Source: a bacterium (GTDB lineage: Bacteria > Vulcanimicrobiota > Vulcanimicrobiia > Vulcanimicrobiales > Vulcanimicrobiaceae). From it: a DNA stretch of 48,518 nucleotides. Of this stretch, positions 1 through 6,966 are shown in pieces. A model generated the notes under the pieces. It made no database searches. It was not told where the DNA came from and saw nothing but the letters and a program-made list of their open reading frames with translations. The position numbers and the translations under genes are program-made. The stretch lies in NCBI GenBank assembly GCA_021790895.1, contig JAJYFM010000007.1:1-48518 (forward strand), read 5' to 3'. Every line of letters begins with the position of its first letter. Within the stretch, counting starts at the first letter, position 1.

Positions 1-60
1 AATAATATCGCCTTCAGCAACGCGGTACTGTTTACCGCCGCTCTCGATAACTGCGTACAT
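1..60 (-). CDS. rplU: 50S ribosomal protein L21, N-terminal fragment cut by the window edge
   Basis: Reading the minus strand from an ATG at 60-58 gives 20 residues that begin MYAVIESGGKQYRV, the highly conserved start of bacterial ribosomal protein L21, which sits in the large subunit and contacts 23S rRNA. The gene runs off the left edge, so only the first fifth or so of the usual roughly 100-residue protein is present. In most bacteria rplU is followed by rpmA, which would lie outside this window. A GGAG lies about 16 bases upstream of the ATG, rather far for a standard ribosome-binding site. The leader between the start codon and the mapped promoter contains a strong hairpin (separate entry). 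The identification is firm because this N-terminus is nearly invariant. Confidence 0.93.
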   Translation of the reverse strand, partial: MYAVIESGGKQYRVAEGDII

Positions 61-83
61 AACTCATGGGACTTTACTCCGAA

Positions 84-130
84 GCCCGGGCCCTGTCAAC
101 GACCCAGAGAGGGGTTGACGCCCTGGGGGC
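84..130 (-). promoter_or_regulatory. Hairpin in the rplU 5' leader
   Basis: GTCAAC at 95-100 pairs with GTTGAC at 114-119, and CCC at 103-105 with GGG at 111-113, leaving an AGAGA loop and a GA bulge; GCCC at 84-87 can extend the stem with GGGC at 127-130. In the rplU transcript (minus strand, predicted start near 127) this structure would fill most of the leader. Ribosomal protein genes are often controlled by structured leaders, and L21 leaders are known in Firmicutes. That this one is such a leader is inference. The right arm also contains the -35 box of the opposite promoter. Confidence 0.45.
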
Positions 131-143
131 AATCTTATATAAC
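115..143 (+). promoter_or_regulatory. Sigma-70-type promoter for the 186-1863 operon
   Basis: TTGACG at 115-120 and TATAAC at 138-143 are separated by 17 bases, a near-consensus arrangement. The predicted start is near 150, giving a leader of about 36 bases with a GGAG ribosome-binding site at 177-180 just ahead of the ATG at 186. Confidence 0.65.
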
Positions 144-162
144 AGATTAGTCTGAAATACAA
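134..162 (-). promoter_or_regulatory. Sigma-70-type promoter for rplU
   Basis: On the minus strand TTGTAT (162-157) and TATAAG (139-134) are separated by exactly 17 bases, predicting a start near 127 and a leader of about 67 bases before the rplU ATG. The -10 box overlaps that of the divergent promoter in an A/T-rich core at 135-143. Confidence 0.5.
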
Positions 163-171
163 ACTAGTCTG
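146..171 (+). promoter_or_regulatory. Direct repeat, possible operator
   Basis: ATTAGTCTG (146-154) and ACTAGTCTG (163-171) are near-identical 9-base boxes 17 bases apart, centre to centre. They lie over the predicted start site of the rightward operon and the -35 of the leftward rplU promoter. The downstream operon encodes a winged-helix regulator at 554-838, so autoregulation through these boxes is a reasonable guess, but no binding data or further copies support it here. Confidence 0.35.
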
Positions 172-185
172 CAAACGGAGAAAAC

Positions 186-554
186 ATGATCGGAGAGCGC
201 GAGGCTCGCGAGCATCTGGCGATGCTCGACCGGATCGTCGAACGCAGATCGCAGCGCCTCCGGGTCGGGGCGGAGTATTGGGGGATCGCCGAAGCGATCC
301 AGGGCATTGGAATCGCCGGCGTTGCGGGGTTGCTCGCGGTTGCTTTCTCGCTCTGGCTGGGGCGATGCGAGTGCAACGAGCGGCTGACGTTGTTGGAACG
401 TGAATTATTCGCAGTTCTCAGAGTTGCAATGGGGGTGACGCTCTTCGTCTTTGTCATCTTTGTCATCGAAATTTTCGGTCCGAATCTTTTTTGCCACGAG
501 TATTTCGGCTTCGGCGCCGTCGAACTGTTCGCTGCATCGCGTGATGCCACCTAA
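186..554 (+). CDS. Small membrane protein with two predicted transmembrane segments
   Basis: A 122-residue protein with a charged amphipathic N-terminus (about 1-40, rich in Arg and Glu), a hydrophobic segment near 42-60, a short loop holding a CEC motif, a second hydrophobic segment near 78-100, and a short tail. I do not recognise a family. The start is the first ATG, preceded by GGAG at 177-180. The stop codon overlaps the start of the regulator gene (TAATG), so the two are almost certainly translated together. Small membrane proteins paired with this class of winged-helix regulator occur in many bacteria, and in some such pairs the membrane protein is thought to sense a signal or act on the regulator. 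That role is inference here. The encoding is clear from the tight overlap and the good upstream promoter. Confidence 0.75.
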   Translation: MIGEREAREHLAMLDRIVERRSQRLRVGAEYWGIAEAIQGIGIAGVAGLLAVAFSLWLGRCECNERLTLLERELFAVLRVAMGVTLFVFVIFVIEIFGPNLFCHEYFGFGAVELFAASRDAT

Positions 555-838
555 TGGACGATCTCTTGCTTTCGAAGATTCGGCTGGCGATCGTCGCAGA
601 TCTCCTCGCTTCGGAGTGGGCGAGTTTTCGTGACTTGCAAAAATCGGTCGGCGCGACCAAAGGTAATCTCAGCGCGCATCTTGGAAAACTCGTTGAGAGC
701 GGCTATGTTGACGAAGAAAAAAGTTTCGTCGACCGTCGCCCGCAGTCACGCTATCATCTCACCGCGCTCGGTCGCGAGCGCACGATCGCTCACGTCCATT
801 CATTGCAAGCACTTTTAGAAAAGGCGGTGGAGTCATGA
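554..838 (+). CDS. Winged-helix transcriptional regulator (HTH_34 / MarR-ArsR-like)
   Basis: A 94-residue single-domain DNA-binding protein. The pattern of a short N-terminal helix, then FRDLQKSVGATKGNLSAHL as helix-turn-helix (about 25-45), then a wing with RRPQSRYHLTALGRE (about 60-77) is typical of the winged-helix DNA-binding family annotated HTH_34. Members are usually local repressors that lack a separate ligand domain. It overlaps its neighbours on both sides: TAATG with the membrane protein before it and ATGA with the hydrolase after it. This makes it the middle gene of a three-gene operon. The direct repeat in the operon promoter is the obvious candidate target. No effector can be read from the sequence. 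Confidence 0.85.
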   Translation: MDDLLLSKIRLAIVADLLASEWASFRDLQKSVGATKGNLSAHLGKLVESGYVDEEKSFVDRRPQSRYHLTALGRERTIAHVHSLQALLEKAVES

Positions 839-1863
839 AACACCTCGTAGCGCTCATCATCACCGCTACCACCGGCGTGCTCGCTTGGTCCATCGCGTCG
901 GCCGCTTCGCCGACGCCGGCGCCGGCGACGGCGACACCAGGCACAGCAAGTTGCCAAAACATTCAGCGTCCGTTTATCGGCACGATCTGCGCGCCGTCGA
1001 GCCCCGGTCGTCACCCGGCGGTGCTGCTCCTCGGCGGCTCCGAGGGTGGAAACTCCACGATGCCGCTGATCGCGCCGCTCTTCGCCGCGCACGGCTATGT
1101 CGCCGTCACCGTCGCATATTTCGGGTTGCCGGGGCTCCCAAAGTACTTAGTTGACGTTCCGGTGGAGACGATCGGTCGTGCGCAGCGCGCCGTAGCTTCG
1201 CGAAAAGACGTCAATCCGGCCGAGATCGGCATTTTCGGCGGATCGAAAGGTGGTGAACTCGCGCTGCTCGCGGCGTCCACCTATCCCGCCATTAAAGCCG
1301 TCGTCGCCGACGTTCCCTCGCCGGTTGCATTCGTGGGGCTCGGCGCGAACGATAGTCCCTCAGGTTGCTCGTGGAGCTATCGCGGCAAGCCGTTACCGTG
1401 CGTTCCCGTCTCGCAAGCGGCGGCCGCTGCGATCGGCACGGAGCTTCAACACGGAGGGCCGCTCGTTCTCCGCCGTCTCTACGATCTCTCGCTCGACGCC
1501 GATCCCGCGCAGGTGCGCAAATCGTTCTTTCATCTCGATCGCATCGATGGGCCGGTGCTCTGCCTTGCCGGCGCCGACGATCTCATGTGGAACTCACCGC
1601 GACAGTGCGCGATGGCGATGACCTATCTCAAGGCACACCACCACCACTATGCAGATCGGAGCATCGTGTATCCCGATGCCGGACATCTCTTTCTCTTCGC
1701 CATGCACGGGCCGCAAACGGCGGTCGTCTCGGCGCCGATCGGCGGAATGGTGATGGATTTCGGCGGAACCAAGGCCGGCGATGCCGCCGCCGCACAGCGT
1801 GCGTGGAAGACGATCTGGCGCTTTCTCGCGCACGCGTTACCGGCGACGGTGAGCGCGCGATGA
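835..1863 (+). CDS. Secreted alpha/beta hydrolase of the BAAT C-terminal / acyl-CoA thioesterase type
   Basis: A 342-residue protein with a signal peptide (hydrophobic 5-23, ending ASA) followed by a Pro/Ala/Thr-rich linker to about residue 38. The rest is an alpha/beta hydrolase fold: an oxyanion-type GGSEGG near 67-72, the nucleophile elbow GGSKGGE with Ser137, the acid in GADDLMW (Asp248 or Asp249) and His284 in PDAGH. The GGSKGGE elbow and layout match the C-terminal domain of bile acid-CoA:amino acid N-acyltransferases and acyl-CoA thioesterases, where the nucleophile is Cys or Ser; Ser favours ester or thioester hydrolysis. Export from the cytoplasm argues against a CoA substrate, so an extracellular ester is more likely. 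It starts inside the regulator stop codon (ATGA) and is the probable effector gene of the operon. Confidence 0.8.
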   Translation: MKHLVALIITATTGVLAWSIASAASPTPAPATATPGTASCQNIQRPFIGTICAPSSPGRHPAVLLLGGSEGGNSTMPLIAPLFAAHGYVAVTVAYFGLPGLPKYLVDVPVETIGRAQRAVASRKDVNPAEIGIFGGSKGGELALLAASTYPAIKAVVADVPSPVAFVGLGANDSPSGCSWSYRGKPLPCVPVSQAAAAAIGTELQHGGPLVLRRLYDLSLDADPAQVRKSFFHLDRIDGPVLCLAGADDLMWNSPRQCAMAMTYLKAHHHHYADRSIVYPDAGHLFLFAMHGPQTAVVSAPIGGMVMDFGGTKAGDAAAAQRAWKTIWRFLAHALPATVSAR

Positions 1864-2082
1864 TTGCCGACGATGCAGTACGCTGCGGCGAGCGAAGCGT
1901 GGCCGCTCGCCGCATTTTGGTTGGTCGGATGTAGCCTGCTCTTCGTCGCGGTCGCGCTACGTGCGTACTACCGTGAGAGCGCAAGGAGGTTTTCGCGTGA
2001 GCCTGGTTTGCGGCGCTTCGGCTTTAGCCGCGCGCGAAGATGCTTCGATGCAGCTGCCGCAGATGCGGATTTTTCCAGGTAG
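1864..2082 (+). CDS. Possible small membrane protein (doubtful)
   Basis: An open frame of 72 codons that opens with TTG right after the hydrolase stop; an internal ATG lies at 1873. Its N-terminal half contains one convincing hydrophobic stretch (about residues 13-35, WPLAAFWLVGCSLLFVAVAL) followed by Arg-rich sequence, as in single-pass small membrane proteins. Against it: no clear ribosome-binding site, a low-complexity C-terminus, and an overlap of 59 bases with the end of the opposite-strand gene at 2024-2530. I keep it as a low-confidence candidate because the hydrophobic segment and its position directly behind the operon are suggestive. The true product may end earlier or may not exist. 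Confidence 0.28.
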   Translation: MPTMQYAAASEAWPLAAFWLVGCSLLFVAVALRAYYRESARRFSREPGLRRFGFSRARRCFDAAAADADFSR

Positions 2083-2530
2083 CGCCGTTTTTGAAGGCGA
2101 TGCGCAATGGTACGCACCTGGAGAAACTCGTGCCGAGCGGGAAGACGTTACGACTCAGTCCGAATTGGTGCCGGATCATCGCTCCGGGCGAAAAGGTGCC
2201 GAGATCGCGAACCTCCGCAACGAGCCTGCCTCTCGCGAGGAGACCGAACTCGATTTTTTTCATCGTGCGGTGCGTTTGATTCACGTAGGCGATGGAGAGA
2301 AGGGGAGAACTGCGAATCGGCGGCCGATAGAACATGCCTCCGAAAGCGTCGCTCCAGATATATGGATAGTTGGGAAAGAAACCATCGGAGTACGACCACA
2401 TCGCACTTCCGACCGCTTGGGGTCGGCACTCGGCAATGCGGATTGGGTGCTTGATGGGGGTGGCCATCGCGGTCGTCGTTGCTGATGCGAGCAGGAGGGC
2501 GATTGCGAGGTGTGCTCGTGCGTTCTTCAT
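2024..2530 (-). CDS. Secreted protein of unknown function
   Basis: A 168-residue protein with a clear signal peptide (MKNARAHLAIALLLAS, cleavage probably after TAMA near 23). The mature part is beta-rich and holds two cysteines, near 35 and 138. The second half contains MKKIEFGLLARGRL and, near the end, CVPLRIAFKNGATWKNP. The same layout, an IKxIEF strand followed by a FxDGTxWxxP-like ending, recurs in the secreted protein at 31864-32364, so I place both in one unnamed family. The start is the ATG at 2530, with a GAGGT about 9 bases upstream. The gene stands alone on its strand, downstream of the penicillin-acylase gene with a 161-base gap in which I see nothing else. No function can be assigned. 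Confidence 0.65.
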   Translation of the reverse strand: MKNARAHLAIALLLASATTTAMATPIKHPIRIAECRPQAVGSAMWSYSDGFFPNYPYIWSDAFGGMFYRPPIRSSPLLSIAYVNQTHRTMKKIEFGLLARGRLVAEVRDLGTFSPGAMIRHQFGLSRNVFPLGTSFSRCVPLRIAFKNGATWKNPHLRQLHRSIFARG

Positions 2531-2691
2531 GATATTACCTCATATTTCAAGAACGAATTTCGCGCAGTCGACGTTGCTCTCGTTCGCGAATCTTGCTTCC
2601 TTGCTCTGCCGGTCGATGCGGTTGCGCGCTGCTTGCTTGCGCATCGGTATTGTACGCGAGTTGGTTGCGTTGTGCCGCTACATGATTGTCG

Positions 2692-4863
2692 CTAGGGCGC
2701 GAGCGTGAGTGTGAATCGCGTCGCGGCGCGCACCGCCGCGCGGCTCCACGGCATGGGAAGCAATTTCCCGGCAACCCAAGCGCCGGACTCGTCGGTGTAC
2801 CACGGGCTGCCGGGCTCGCCCGACTCGCCTTGCGGAATCGTGATCCCGCCGCGATTCCAATCGCCGGGTTCCCAGATCGCGCGAAAGCTCTGCGAGAAGC
2901 CTTGCCGCTGTACGTGAATGACGAAGCCGTCACCGTCGCCGGCGAAGCGCGAGCCGTCGAGAAAACGCGCGCCGAGTGCAGCGAGCGGATGACGGACGGT
3001 CACCGCTCCGGCGACGCTCCAGGGAACGAGCTTCCCTCGTTCGCGTGCAGCGAGGTGCAGCGCGTTGCCGAGCTCGGGTGTCGCGCCCAAACGTTCGCTC
3101 ATCGCCTCGGTCATAAACGGCTGCCCCGTCAATTGCACGAGCGCGCGCCGTAACGTGACCGCCGCGGTGGCACCGCGCGAATCCGGCGCAACCTCGCCGT
3201 TCCAACTGCGGAGTGCGGCGAGCAGGCGCGCCTCCGCGCCGACGTTCCGCCGCCACGCGTGGTGTGCGGCAATACGCGCGAATGCGAGCTCTGCCGGTGA
3301 ATAGACATCCATCTCCATGCGCGCGAAATAGGCGATGCTGAATTTCTTGCCGGCGCGCAAGCGCGCGCGCAATAACGTTGCGATGCGATAGGCGCGATAG
3401 GGCGGCGCGAACTGGGCGCTCAAACGCAGCGGATATCCGGGAGCGTACATCTTGTTGTTCGCAGTCCAGAGGACGGCGGTGCGCGATGGTGCGACGTGCG
3501 GCAGCATCGCGAACGGTACGAGCCCGTAATGTTTTTCCAACGCCGCGCCGGAATGGAAACGCCGCCCCCAGAGCGGATCGGCGGGGATAACGCCGGCGAG
3601 TTGGTAGGCCGCGTTTCCGTGCGTATCGGCGAGAACGAAGTTCTGCGTCGGGCCGGGATACTTGCGCAACGCTTGCAAGGCGGCGGCGATCGACGGCGCG
3701 CGGTCGAGCGCGTCGAAGGCCGGGAGTGGTGAGGCCGGGCGATCGTAGGCGGGCCAACGCACCAGGATAAGATTGCCTGCGGGCATCTGCACGCCGAACT
3801 CACGCGCGCCGCGCCAATAGCGCACCGTGGCGCTCTTCCCGAAACGGACGCGAATGCGTTCGGGCACCCAGTGACCAGGCGGCAACGTCGCAGGAGCGTC
3901 GAACACCTCGAGCCCGGCGGTGGTGCCGTTGGTCGCGCCCCACGCAATCGCGGCATTATGGCCGAGAATAACCCCCGGCGTTCCGGCGAGCGTCGCGCCC
4001 GCGGCGTGAAAGCCGGGAGCGCGCAAATCGACGAGATACCAAACGCCGGGGATGCCGAGCCGCAGATGCGGATCGTTCTCAAGCAATGCGCGCCCGGAGC
4101 GCGTCTCTGCAGCGCCCGCCGCCCATTCGTTGCTGCCGAGCGCGGCTTTCGGATCACGGAATTCGGCGATCAACGTCTTGCGCAATGCGACCGCCGTGCA
4201 GCGGTGCGGGTCGGCGATTCCCGCGAGCCCGGCGGTGACCGGCGCGTCGTAACAGGGATCGCTTAGCGGTGCGTGGGGGGCGCGCGCGGCGATATCGTTC
4301 CAGGTGTCGGTGAGTTCGATCACCGTCGCCATGCCGACCGCGAGCGAATCTTGCGGCGTCCACTTCGGCGGCGCCGTCATGAGGAGGCGAAATTCCACCG
4401 GCAGCGGCGTGCGCGCCGTGGCGGCGTTGACGCCGTCGGCAAAGCGCTGCAACAGCAATCGTTCGCGCGGTGAAAGCGCGCGCCACTGTCGCGCGACGAT
4501 CGCGGCGACGGGAATTGCGCGCGAGCGCTCGTCGACGGGAAGCAGGCTCGGCCCGAGAACGGCGGCGAGCTTCCCGAGCACGAAGCGACGAATGAGATCG
4601 AGTTGAAAGCGTCGATCCTCGCCTTCGACGTAGCCCTGCGCGAAGAAGAGATCGCTCTGATGCGCGGCGACGATATGCGGTACGCCGCGCGCATCGCGCA
4701 TGATGCGGACCGGCGCTTTCAGAGCGAGCCCGGTGACCTCACCGGTGTAGCGCGCGTGTGCGTGCATGCCGAGAAGTATATTCCCGGCGTAGAGCGCGAC
4801 GGTGAGAAGCAGTATGCCGAGCAAAGCGGCGAGCGTGAAAGCGGTTCGTCGTAGCAGCAGCAT
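2692..4863 (-). CDS. Penicillin-acylase-family N-terminal nucleophile amidohydrolase
   Basis: A 723-residue protein of the penicillin acylase / acyl-homoserine-lactone acylase family (Ntn hydrolases), which hydrolyse amide bonds after autocatalytic cleavage into alpha and beta chains. The N-terminus has an uncleaved-looking hydrophobic segment (about 7-30), so the enzyme is exported or anchored outside the membrane. Conserved GVPHI with His63 starts the alpha chain. The processing site is LGSNEW: Ser244 would become the beta-chain N-terminus and nucleophile. Further family marks are LLENDPHL, LGHNAAIAWG and the oxyanion Asn in WTANNKM. The length is within the family's normal range. The substrate cannot be told from sequence; acyl-homoserine lactones, beta-lactams and acylated peptides are all possible. 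The ATG at 4863 has AAGGGG about 7 bases upstream. It follows the Rieske gene by 54 bases and may be cotranscribed with it. Confidence 0.88.
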   Translation of the reverse strand: MLLLRRTAFTLAALLGILLLTVALYAGNILLGMHAHARYTGEVTGLALKAPVRIMRDARGVPHIVAAHQSDLFFAQGYVEGEDRRFQLDLIRRFVLGKLAAVLGPSLLPVDERSRAIPVAAIVARQWRALSPRERLLLQRFADGVNAATARTPLPVEFRLLMTAPPKWTPQDSLAVGMATVIELTDTWNDIAARAPHAPLSDPCYDAPVTAGLAGIADPHRCTAVALRKTLIAEFRDPKAALGSNEWAAGAAETRSGRALLENDPHLRLGIPGVWYLVDLRAPGFHAAGATLAGTPGVILGHNAAIAWGATNGTTAGLEVFDAPATLPPGHWVPERIRVRFGKSATVRYWRGAREFGVQMPAGNLILVRWPAYDRPASPLPAFDALDRAPSIAAALQALRKYPGPTQNFVLADTHGNAAYQLAGVIPADPLWGRRFHSGAALEKHYGLVPFAMLPHVAPSRTAVLWTANNKMYAPGYPLRLSAQFAPPYRAYRIATLLRARLRAGKKFSIAYFARMEMDVYSPAELAFARIAAHHAWRRNVGAEARLLAALRSWNGEVAPDSRGATAAVTLRRALVQLTGQPFMTEAMSERLGATPELGNALHLAARERGKLVPWSVAGAVTVRHPLAALGARFLDGSRFAGDGDGFVIHVQRQGFSQSFRAIWEPGDWNRGGITIPQGESGEPGSPWYTDESGAWVAGKLLPMPWSRAAVRAATRFTLTLAP

Positions 4864-4917
4864 GGCGCGCCCCTTCGACGTGCGGGCGCCGCGGCTCTCT
4901 CGTGACCGCGGTCGAGT

Positions 4918-5223
4918 TTAGACCTCGACGATGAGCTCGTCGCCCTCGCGGCGGACCGGAAAGCTCGGCACCGGCATCACCGCCGGAAGCGTGAGCGCCT
5001 CGCCGGTGGTGACGTCGAAGGTTGCGCCGTGGCGCGGGCAGACGATGCAGCGCCCTTCGAGCGTTCCGGCATCGAGCGGGGCGCCGTCGTGCGTGCAGTA
5101 ATCTTCGATCGCGTAGAACTCGCCGCCGACGTTGCAGAGCAAGATCTCGACGCCGTCGAGACGATACGGTCGCGTGGTGCCGGGGGAGATCGAAGCGAAA
5201 TCGGCGATGCGTTGGTCGGCCAT
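4918..5223 (-). CDS. Rieske [2Fe-2S] ferredoxin (NirD/BphF type)
   Basis: A 101-residue single-domain Rieske protein. The cluster-binding motifs are CTH near 43-45 and CPRH near 60-63 (CxH and CxxH), which provide two Cys and two His ligands; there is no signal peptide or transmembrane helix, so it acts in the cytoplasm. Its ATG at 5223 shares one base with the sufB stop (TAATG), making it translationally coupled to sufB. Small Rieske proteins also occur inside actinobacterial suf operons, so a role in iron-sulfur assembly or electron supply to the SUF scaffold is plausible. An alternative is a ferredoxin for an unlinked oxygenase. The reading frame stays open upstream into sufB, but only this start gives a normal-sized Rieske protein. 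Confidence 0.88.
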   Translation of the reverse strand: MADQRIADFASISPGTTRPYRLDGVEILLCNVGGEFYAIEDYCTHDGAPLDAGTLEGRCIVCPRHGATFDVTTGEALTLPAVMPVPSFPVRREGDELIVEV

Positions 5224-6650
5224 TACCCGACCGCACCCTCCATCTCCATTTTGACGAGTCGGTTGAGCTCGACGGCGTACTCCATCGGCAATTCTTTGAT
5301 GAAGAAATCGAAGAAGCCGTTGACGATCATCGCCGTCGCATCGGCTTCGGCGAGCCCGCGGCTCATCGCGTAGAAGAGTTGATCTTCGCCGATCTTGCTG
5401 ACGCTCGCCTCGTGCTCGACGGTGGCGAACTGTTCGTCGATCTTCATCGTTGGTTTCGTGTCGCTGCTCGAAAGATCGTCCATCAACAGTGCATCGCACT
5501 TCACGCGGGTCTTCGAGCCATGGGCGTTCGGAAGCACTTCGACGAGCCCGCGGTAGGTCGTCTTGCCGCCATGCGCGGTGACCGATTTATTGGTCACCAC
5601 CGAGGTCGTGTTCGGGGCGCCGTGAATGATTTTCGAACCGGCGTCCTGATGCTGCCCTTCGCCGGCGAACGCCATCGAGAGAATCTCGCCGCGCGCGCCC
5701 TCACCCATCAGATAGATCGCCGGATACTTCATCGTCAGGCGGGAACCGATGTTCCCGTCGACCCATTCGACGGTCGCATTCTTGCGCGCGATCGCGCGCT
5801 TCGTGACGAGATTGAAGATATTGCGATACCAGTTCTGAATCGTGGTGTAGCGGATCGACGCGCCGTCGAGCGCGATCAGTTCGACGACCGCTGAATGCAG
5901 CGAACTCGTTGAAAATTTCGGCGCGGTGCAACCCTCGATATAATGCACCTTCGCGCCTTCGTCGGCGATAATCAGCGTGCGCTCGAACTGCCCCATGTTC
6001 TCGGTGTTGATGCGGAAGTAGGCTTGCAGCGGCATCGCCACCGTGACGCCCTTGGGAACGTAGACGAACGAACCGCCCGACCAGACCGCGGAGTTGAGCG
6101 CGGCAAATTTATTGTCGCTGATCGGAATGACCGTGGAGAGATATTTTTGCACGATCTCGGGGTAGAGTTTGACCGCCGAGTCCATATCGCAGAAGAGCAC
6201 GCCGTCGCGTTCGAGCTCCTCTTTTACCGAATGATAGACGACCTCGGATTCATATTGCGCGCTGACGCCGGAGAGAAACTTGCGCTCGGCCTCGGGAATC
6301 CCGAGTCGATCGAAGGTGCGCTTGATGTCGTCGGGGACATCCTCCCACGACTGCTCAGCGCGATCGGTCGAGCGCACGAAATAATGAATGTTGGCGAAGT
6401 CGATCTCGGAGAGCAGCGCGGTATCGCCCCACGTCGGCATCGGTTTGCTTTCGAAGACCTCGAAGGCGCGCAGACGGAACGCGCGCATCCACTCCGGTTC
6501 GTCCTTCATCGCGCTGATGCGCTCGACCATCTCGCGCGTCAGCCCCTTGCCGGACTTAAAAACGTAGTGCTCTTCGGAGTCGTGAAAGCCGTGCCGATAC
6601 TCCTCCAGGAGCCCCTGGGGGGAGTTCTCGGGCCTCAGTTCGGTCGCCAT
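5223..6650 (-). CDS. sufB: Fe-S cluster assembly scaffold protein SufB
   Basis: A 475-residue SufB, the scaffold subunit of the SUF iron-sulfur assembly machine, which normally forms SufBC2D with the ATPase SufC and SufD. The family core is plain: NEPEW-like DEPEWM near 51-55, SVKEELERDGV, IEGCTAPKFST near 238-248, a conserved Cys385 in VKCDALL and VEHEAS with Glu414; the two are 29 residues apart, as are Cys405 and Glu434 of E. coli SufB, both needed for cluster assembly. No intein is present. I chose ATG 6650 (MATELRPEN) because the upstream in-frame sequence does not look like SufB and a good promoter ends exactly there. sufC, sufD, sufS and sufU are all absent from the flanks, which is unusual. 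The next gene is a coupled Rieske ferredoxin. Confidence 0.93.
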   Translation of the reverse strand: MATELRPENSPQGLLEEYRHGFHDSEEHYVFKSGKGLTREMVERISAMKDEPEWMRAFRLRAFEVFESKPMPTWGDTALLSEIDFANIHYFVRSTDRAEQSWEDVPDDIKRTFDRLGIPEAERKFLSGVSAQYESEVVYHSVKEELERDGVLFCDMDSAVKLYPEIVQKYLSTVIPISDNKFAALNSAVWSGGSFVYVPKGVTVAMPLQAYFRINTENMGQFERTLIIADEGAKVHYIEGCTAPKFSTSSLHSAVVELIALDGASIRYTTIQNWYRNIFNLVTKRAIARKNATVEWVDGNIGSRLTMKYPAIYLMGEGARGEILSMAFAGEGQHQDAGSKIIHGAPNTTSVVTNKSVTAHGGKTTYRGLVEVLPNAHGSKTRVKCDALLMDDLSSSDTKPTMKIDEQFATVEHEASVSKIGEDQLFYAMSRGLAEADATAMIVNGFFDFFIKELPMEYAVELNRLVKMEMEGAVG

Positions 6651-6656
6651 TCCTTC

Positions 6657-6685
6657 AAGATAGAGTCGCGCCCCCGGTAAGTCAA
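6657..6685 (-). promoter_or_regulatory. Promoter of sufB predicting a leaderless transcript
   Basis: On the minus strand TTGACT (6685-6680) and TATCTT (6662-6657) are spaced by 17 bases. The -10 box ends 6 bases before the sufB ATG at 6650, so the expected first transcribed base is the A of the start codon. GAAGGA directly abuts the ATG, too close for normal ribosome-binding-site spacing, which fits leaderless translation. Confidence 0.6.
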
Positions 6686-6966
6686 GATAGTGAAGTCTGA
6701 ACTTCATAATCTTCGGGCGCCACTCCAGCCTCTTTACAGGGGGTGCTGCAGGGGGTATCATGCTGGCCGACCCCTCGATGCCGCGGGGTCACGGTTGAGG
6801 GTGGGCGCGCCCTAACGCGCCATCGCGACGAGACGCCCGTGCACCGCATAACAGCGCCGGCAAGAGCTCGTCGAAAGGTCGGGGACGTGACTGCATTCTA
6901 CAGACGCCAGCCGACGAAGTCCGGAGGTGGGATTCCCCCAGAGAAATCGTAGGAGACGCGCAGAAA

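Noticed and set aside
5943-6680. A 245-codon open frame on the plus strand, antisense to sufB
   Set aside because: High-GC codon bias of sufB opens the opposite strand; the product is Arg/His/Glu-rich with no family pattern, and sufB itself is certain.
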